A DNA stretch of 26,158 nt, taken from assembly GCA_023437285.1 (NCBI GenBank), contig JAEZGP010000230.1:1-26158 (forward strand). The letters run 5' to 3'. Positions 23,955 to 26,158 of this stretch are shown here, piece by piece. How positions within the stretch are numbered: the first letter of the stretch is position 1; each line of letters opens with the position of its first letter. The translations under genes and the position numbers were made by a program. The DNA comes from Actinomycetes bacterium (GTDB lineage: Bacteria > Actinomycetota > Actinomycetes > Mycobacteriales > Micromonosporaceae). Below the pieces are notes generated by a model. That model saw only the letters and a list, made by a program, of their open reading frames with translations, had not been told where the DNA came from and made no database searches.

Positions 23955-26158
23955 GATGCTCTCCCCTCGCCCCACCGGTGCGTTCCAGCGCCGCGTCGAG
24001 TTCCCTTGCCGCGTCCGCGACGTGTTCGCCCCTGATGAAGCCCCAGTGGTCGCCCGCGACCGGGATGACCGTGAACGGGCCGGCGCAGAGGCCACCCAGG
24101 GCCTCGGCGAGCCGGGCCTGCCGGTCCGCGTCGGTGCCGGCCGCCTGGAACAGGGTCAGCGGCCCGCCGTAGGGCTGCGGCTCGTACCGCATCGCCGCGC
24201 TCATGCAGGCTCGGGCGGTCTCGAGGACCGGACGCAGGTACGCCCGGGACGACCCGGCGGCTATCGGTGCCCCCATCAGCTGGAGCCACGTCTCGCCCGA
24301 GGTCAGCTCGACCAGGTCGCTCTCGGTGGTGGCGGGATCGTCCAGCCGGGCGACGACGGTGTCCAGCATCCGCAGAAACGGCGTCTGCGCCATCGGCAGG
24401 CCGGTGAGCGGATCGATCACGGGGTTGGCGTCAAACAGACCGAGGAAGTCCACGGCCGCTCCCGCAGCGGTCAACTGCTGGGCCATCTCGTAGGCCAGCA
24501 CCCCGCCGAACGACCATCCGCACAGCCGGTACGGTCCGTCCGGTTCGATCAGGCGTAGCTGGTGCAGATGGACGCTGGCGATCTCGGCCAACGAGGTTCC
24601 GAAGGCGGGCGGATCACCGGTCCACCCGATGCCGAGCATCCGTACCGGCGCCTGCGAGGCGCGGGCCAACTCCCGGTAGCCGATGAGCTCGCCGCCGAGC
24701 GGGTGGACGACGTACAGGCTGCGGCCGGACGGGCCCGCGCGCAACGTAATGATCTTCGACGGCTGGTCGTGCCCCGGTTGCGGCGACGCCACCTCTGCCA
24801 ACGCGGCCGTGAGGTCCGCGACGGTGCTGTAGTCCAGCAGGGTGGACAGCTCCACCGGACGCCCGAGAGCCTGCCCCAACTCGGCAACGACCCAGGTCGC
24901 CAGCAGGGAGTCGCCGCCGACGTCGAAGAAGTCGTCATCGGGGTCGAACTCGTCGTGCCCGAGCACCCGCGTCCAGATGCCGGTGATCGTGTCGGACAGC
25001 GACGGCGTCGGCCGCTCTGCCTGGTCGGGCACGGCCGGCAAGTCGAGGGCGGCCAATGCCTGGCTGTCGACCTTGCCGCTCGACGTCCGCGGCAACGCCG
25101 TCATGGTGAGGTAGCGGGCGGGCACCATGAACGCCGGCAGCAGGCCGCGCACGTGGTCCGCGATCTCCCGGTGCCCCAGCGGAGCCGCGGTCTGCAGGTA
25201 GGCCACCAGAGCCGACACGCCGTCGCCGACCTCCCGCAGGCCGACGGCCGCCGCGTCGATCCGGGGGTGGCTCGCCAACGCGTTCTCGACCTCGGCCGGT
25301 TCGATCCGGAAGCCCCGCACCTTCAGCTGAGCGTCGGACCGGCCGACGAAGTCGTACGTGCCGTCGCCGCGGGAGCGGACGAGGTCGCCGGTACGGTACA
25401 CGCGCTCGCCGGGACGGGCCGGGTCGGCGACGAACCGCTCGGCGGTCAGCGCGGGATCGGCGAGGTAACCGCGCGCCAGCGCGCTGCCGGCGACGTACAG
25501 TTCGCCGACATCGCCGTCGGCAACGGCGTCGAGGCGCTCGTCGAGCACCCGGCACGAGACGCCGTCCACCGGCGCGCCGATGGACGGCACGGCCGGCCAG
25601 GCCGCGCGGTCGGCGGGCAGCGTCAGGCTCGTCACCAGATGCGTCTCGGTGGGCCCGTAGTGGTTGTCGAACCGGCAGTGCGGCACGGCCTCGAAGAGGG
25701 CCCGGATGGCCGGCGTGATGATCAGCCGCTCCCCCGCGGTGACCACGTGCGCCAGCGAGTCCGGCACCACACCGCGCCGGCCCGCCGAGACGGCCAGCAG
25801 CTGCAGGGCCACGTACGGCAGGAACAGCCGCTCGATCCGCTCCGCGACGATCGTGTCGAGCAGGGCGTCCGGGTTGCGGCGGACGTCCTCGGACGCGACG
25901 ACCAGACAACCGCCGGTGGCCAGCGTCGACAGCACCTCCTGGAAGGTGACGTCGAACGACGTCGCGGTGAACTGCAGCGTACGCAGGCCGGGGGTACCGT
26001 TGGCCACCTGCCACCGGATCAACCGGGCGAGCCCCCGGTGGGTCATCGCGACGCCCTTGGGCCGGCCGGTCGAGCCCGACGTGTACAGGACGTAGGCGAG
26101 CGCGTCGAGGTCGGGCGGCGGCGCGGCGGCCCCCGGCGGCGGCGCGGCGGCCTCAGCC
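23944..26158 (-). CDS. NRPS terminal module A-PCP-TE, 5' end cut by window edge, proline-like specificity
   Basis: The reading frame is open to the right edge (first full codon at 26157). It begins in an Ala/Pro-rich stretch just before the A3 motif YTSGSTGRPKG, then carries YGPTETH, YRTGDL, SGKVD, the carrier GGDS (Ser codon 24907-24909) and a thioesterase with GWSFGG (about 24510), LFDANP and AGDHWGF. Hand-read pocket residues are D, V, Q, F, V, A, H, L, V (K outside this set), close to published proline codes of the DVQxxAHVV type. The TE marks it as the last module, releasing the peptide by hydrolysis or cyclisation. A condensation domain presumably lies upstream of the window edge. It heads, as far as visible, the coupled operon that continues to 18851. 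Confidence 0.93.
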   Translation of the reverse strand, partial: AEAAAPPPGAAAPPPDLDALAYVLYTSGSTGRPKGVAMTHRGLARLIRWQVANGTPGLRTLQFTATSFDVTFQEVLSTLATGGCLVVASEDVRRNPDALLDTIVAERIERLFLPYVALQLLAVSAGRRGVVPDSLAHVVTAGERLIITPAIRALFEAVPHCRFDNHYGPTETHLVTSLTLPADRAAWPAVPSIGAPVDGVSCRVLDERLDAVADGDVGELYVAGSALARGYLADPALTAERFVADPARPGERVYRTGDLVRSRGDGTYDFVGRSDAQLKVRGFRIEPAEVENALASHPRIDAAAVGLREVGDGVSALVAYLQTAAPLGHREIADHVRGLLPAFMVPARYLTMTALPRTSSGKVDSQALAALDLPAVPDQAERPTPSLSDTITGIWTRVLGHDEFDPDDDFFDVGGDSLLATWVVAELGQALGRPVELSTLLDYSTVADLTAALAEVASPQPGHDQPSKIITLRAGPSGRSLYVVHPLGGELIGYRELARASQAPVRMLGIGWTGDPPAFGTSLAEIASVHLHQLRLIEPDGPYRLCGWSFGGVLAYEMAQQLTAAGAAVDFLGLFDANPVIDPLTGLPMAQTPFLRMLDTVVARLDDPATTESDLVELTSGETWLQLMGAPIAAGSSRAYLRPVLETARACMSAAMRYEPQPYGGPLTLFQAAGTDADRQARLAEALGGLCAGPFTVIPVAGDHWGFIRGEHVADAARELDAALERTGGARGEHHGS
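26114..26152 (-). repeat. 21-bp-period GC repeat in the NRPS linker
   Basis: An identical 18-bp block occurs at 26114-26131 and 26135-26152. On the minus strand it encodes two copies of an Ala-Ala-Ala-Pro-Pro-Pro-Gly-like unit just before A3. It is a low-complexity linker, possibly of variable length. Confidence 0.55.

Overview
This is a high-GC actinomycete window, with third codon positions almost saturated in G/C and GTG starts used. It could be Micromonosporaceae or a streptomycete, but nothing here fixes the genus. It holds most of one arm of a nonribosomal peptide (NRPS) gene cluster. The cluster runs off the right edge: the last NRPS gene lacks its 5' end. The left end carries an IclR-type regulator cut by the edge and a membrane M28 peptidase, which probably lie outside the cluster.

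Layout. 1-3082: partial IclR regulator (-) and a divergent M28 peptidase (+). 3110-4399 (-): a LeuA-type alkylmalate synthase that stops before the allosteric domain. 4704-8248 (+): metallophosphoesterase, cupin-fold protein, LuxR-type regulator with an atypical receiver, FhuF-like [2Fe-2S] protein, and a DUF664/DinB protein. 8292-9320 (-): a VioC/MppO-type Fe(II)/2OG amino-acid beta-hydroxylase, divergent from 9520-11919 (+), which encodes an MppP-type PLP arginine oxidase and a P450. 11942-17109 (-): capreomycidine-synthase-like VioD, an A-PCP-E NRPS and a DinB protein. 17374-18795 (+): MFS exporter. 18851-26158 (-): a seven-gene, tightly coupled operon. In order of transcription it encodes a terminal A-PCP-TE NRPS module, a SyrB2-type halogenase homologue, a proline-3-hydroxylase homologue, a haem-oxygenase-like diiron oxygenase, a membrane desaturase/hydroxylase, a PhzF-fold protein and a type II thioesterase.

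How the parts may work together (inference). VioC-like, VioD-like and MppP-like enzymes make a cyclic guanidino amino acid of the capreomycidine or enduracididine type. The A domain of the 12728-15976 NRPS carries two acidic pocket residues, as expected for a cationic substrate. The terminal module has a proline-like pocket and sits next to a proline-3-hydroxylase homologue and a carrier-protein halogenase homologue, so the C-terminal residue may be a decorated proline or related ring. The set suggests a small, heavily oxidised, guanidine-containing peptide. I do not recognise the whole cluster as a known one.

The most unusual points are a Val in place of the Ala/Gly/Asp of the HxA/HxD iron motif in the SyrB2 homologue; coexistence of VioC, VioD and MppP types; an E domain whose HHxxxDG motif reads HRxxxDV; a PhzF homologue without its catalytic Glu; a Cys nucleophile in the type II thioesterase; and a LeuA without its feedback domain. 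No rRNA, tRNA, CRISPR array, insertion sequence or phage feature was seen.
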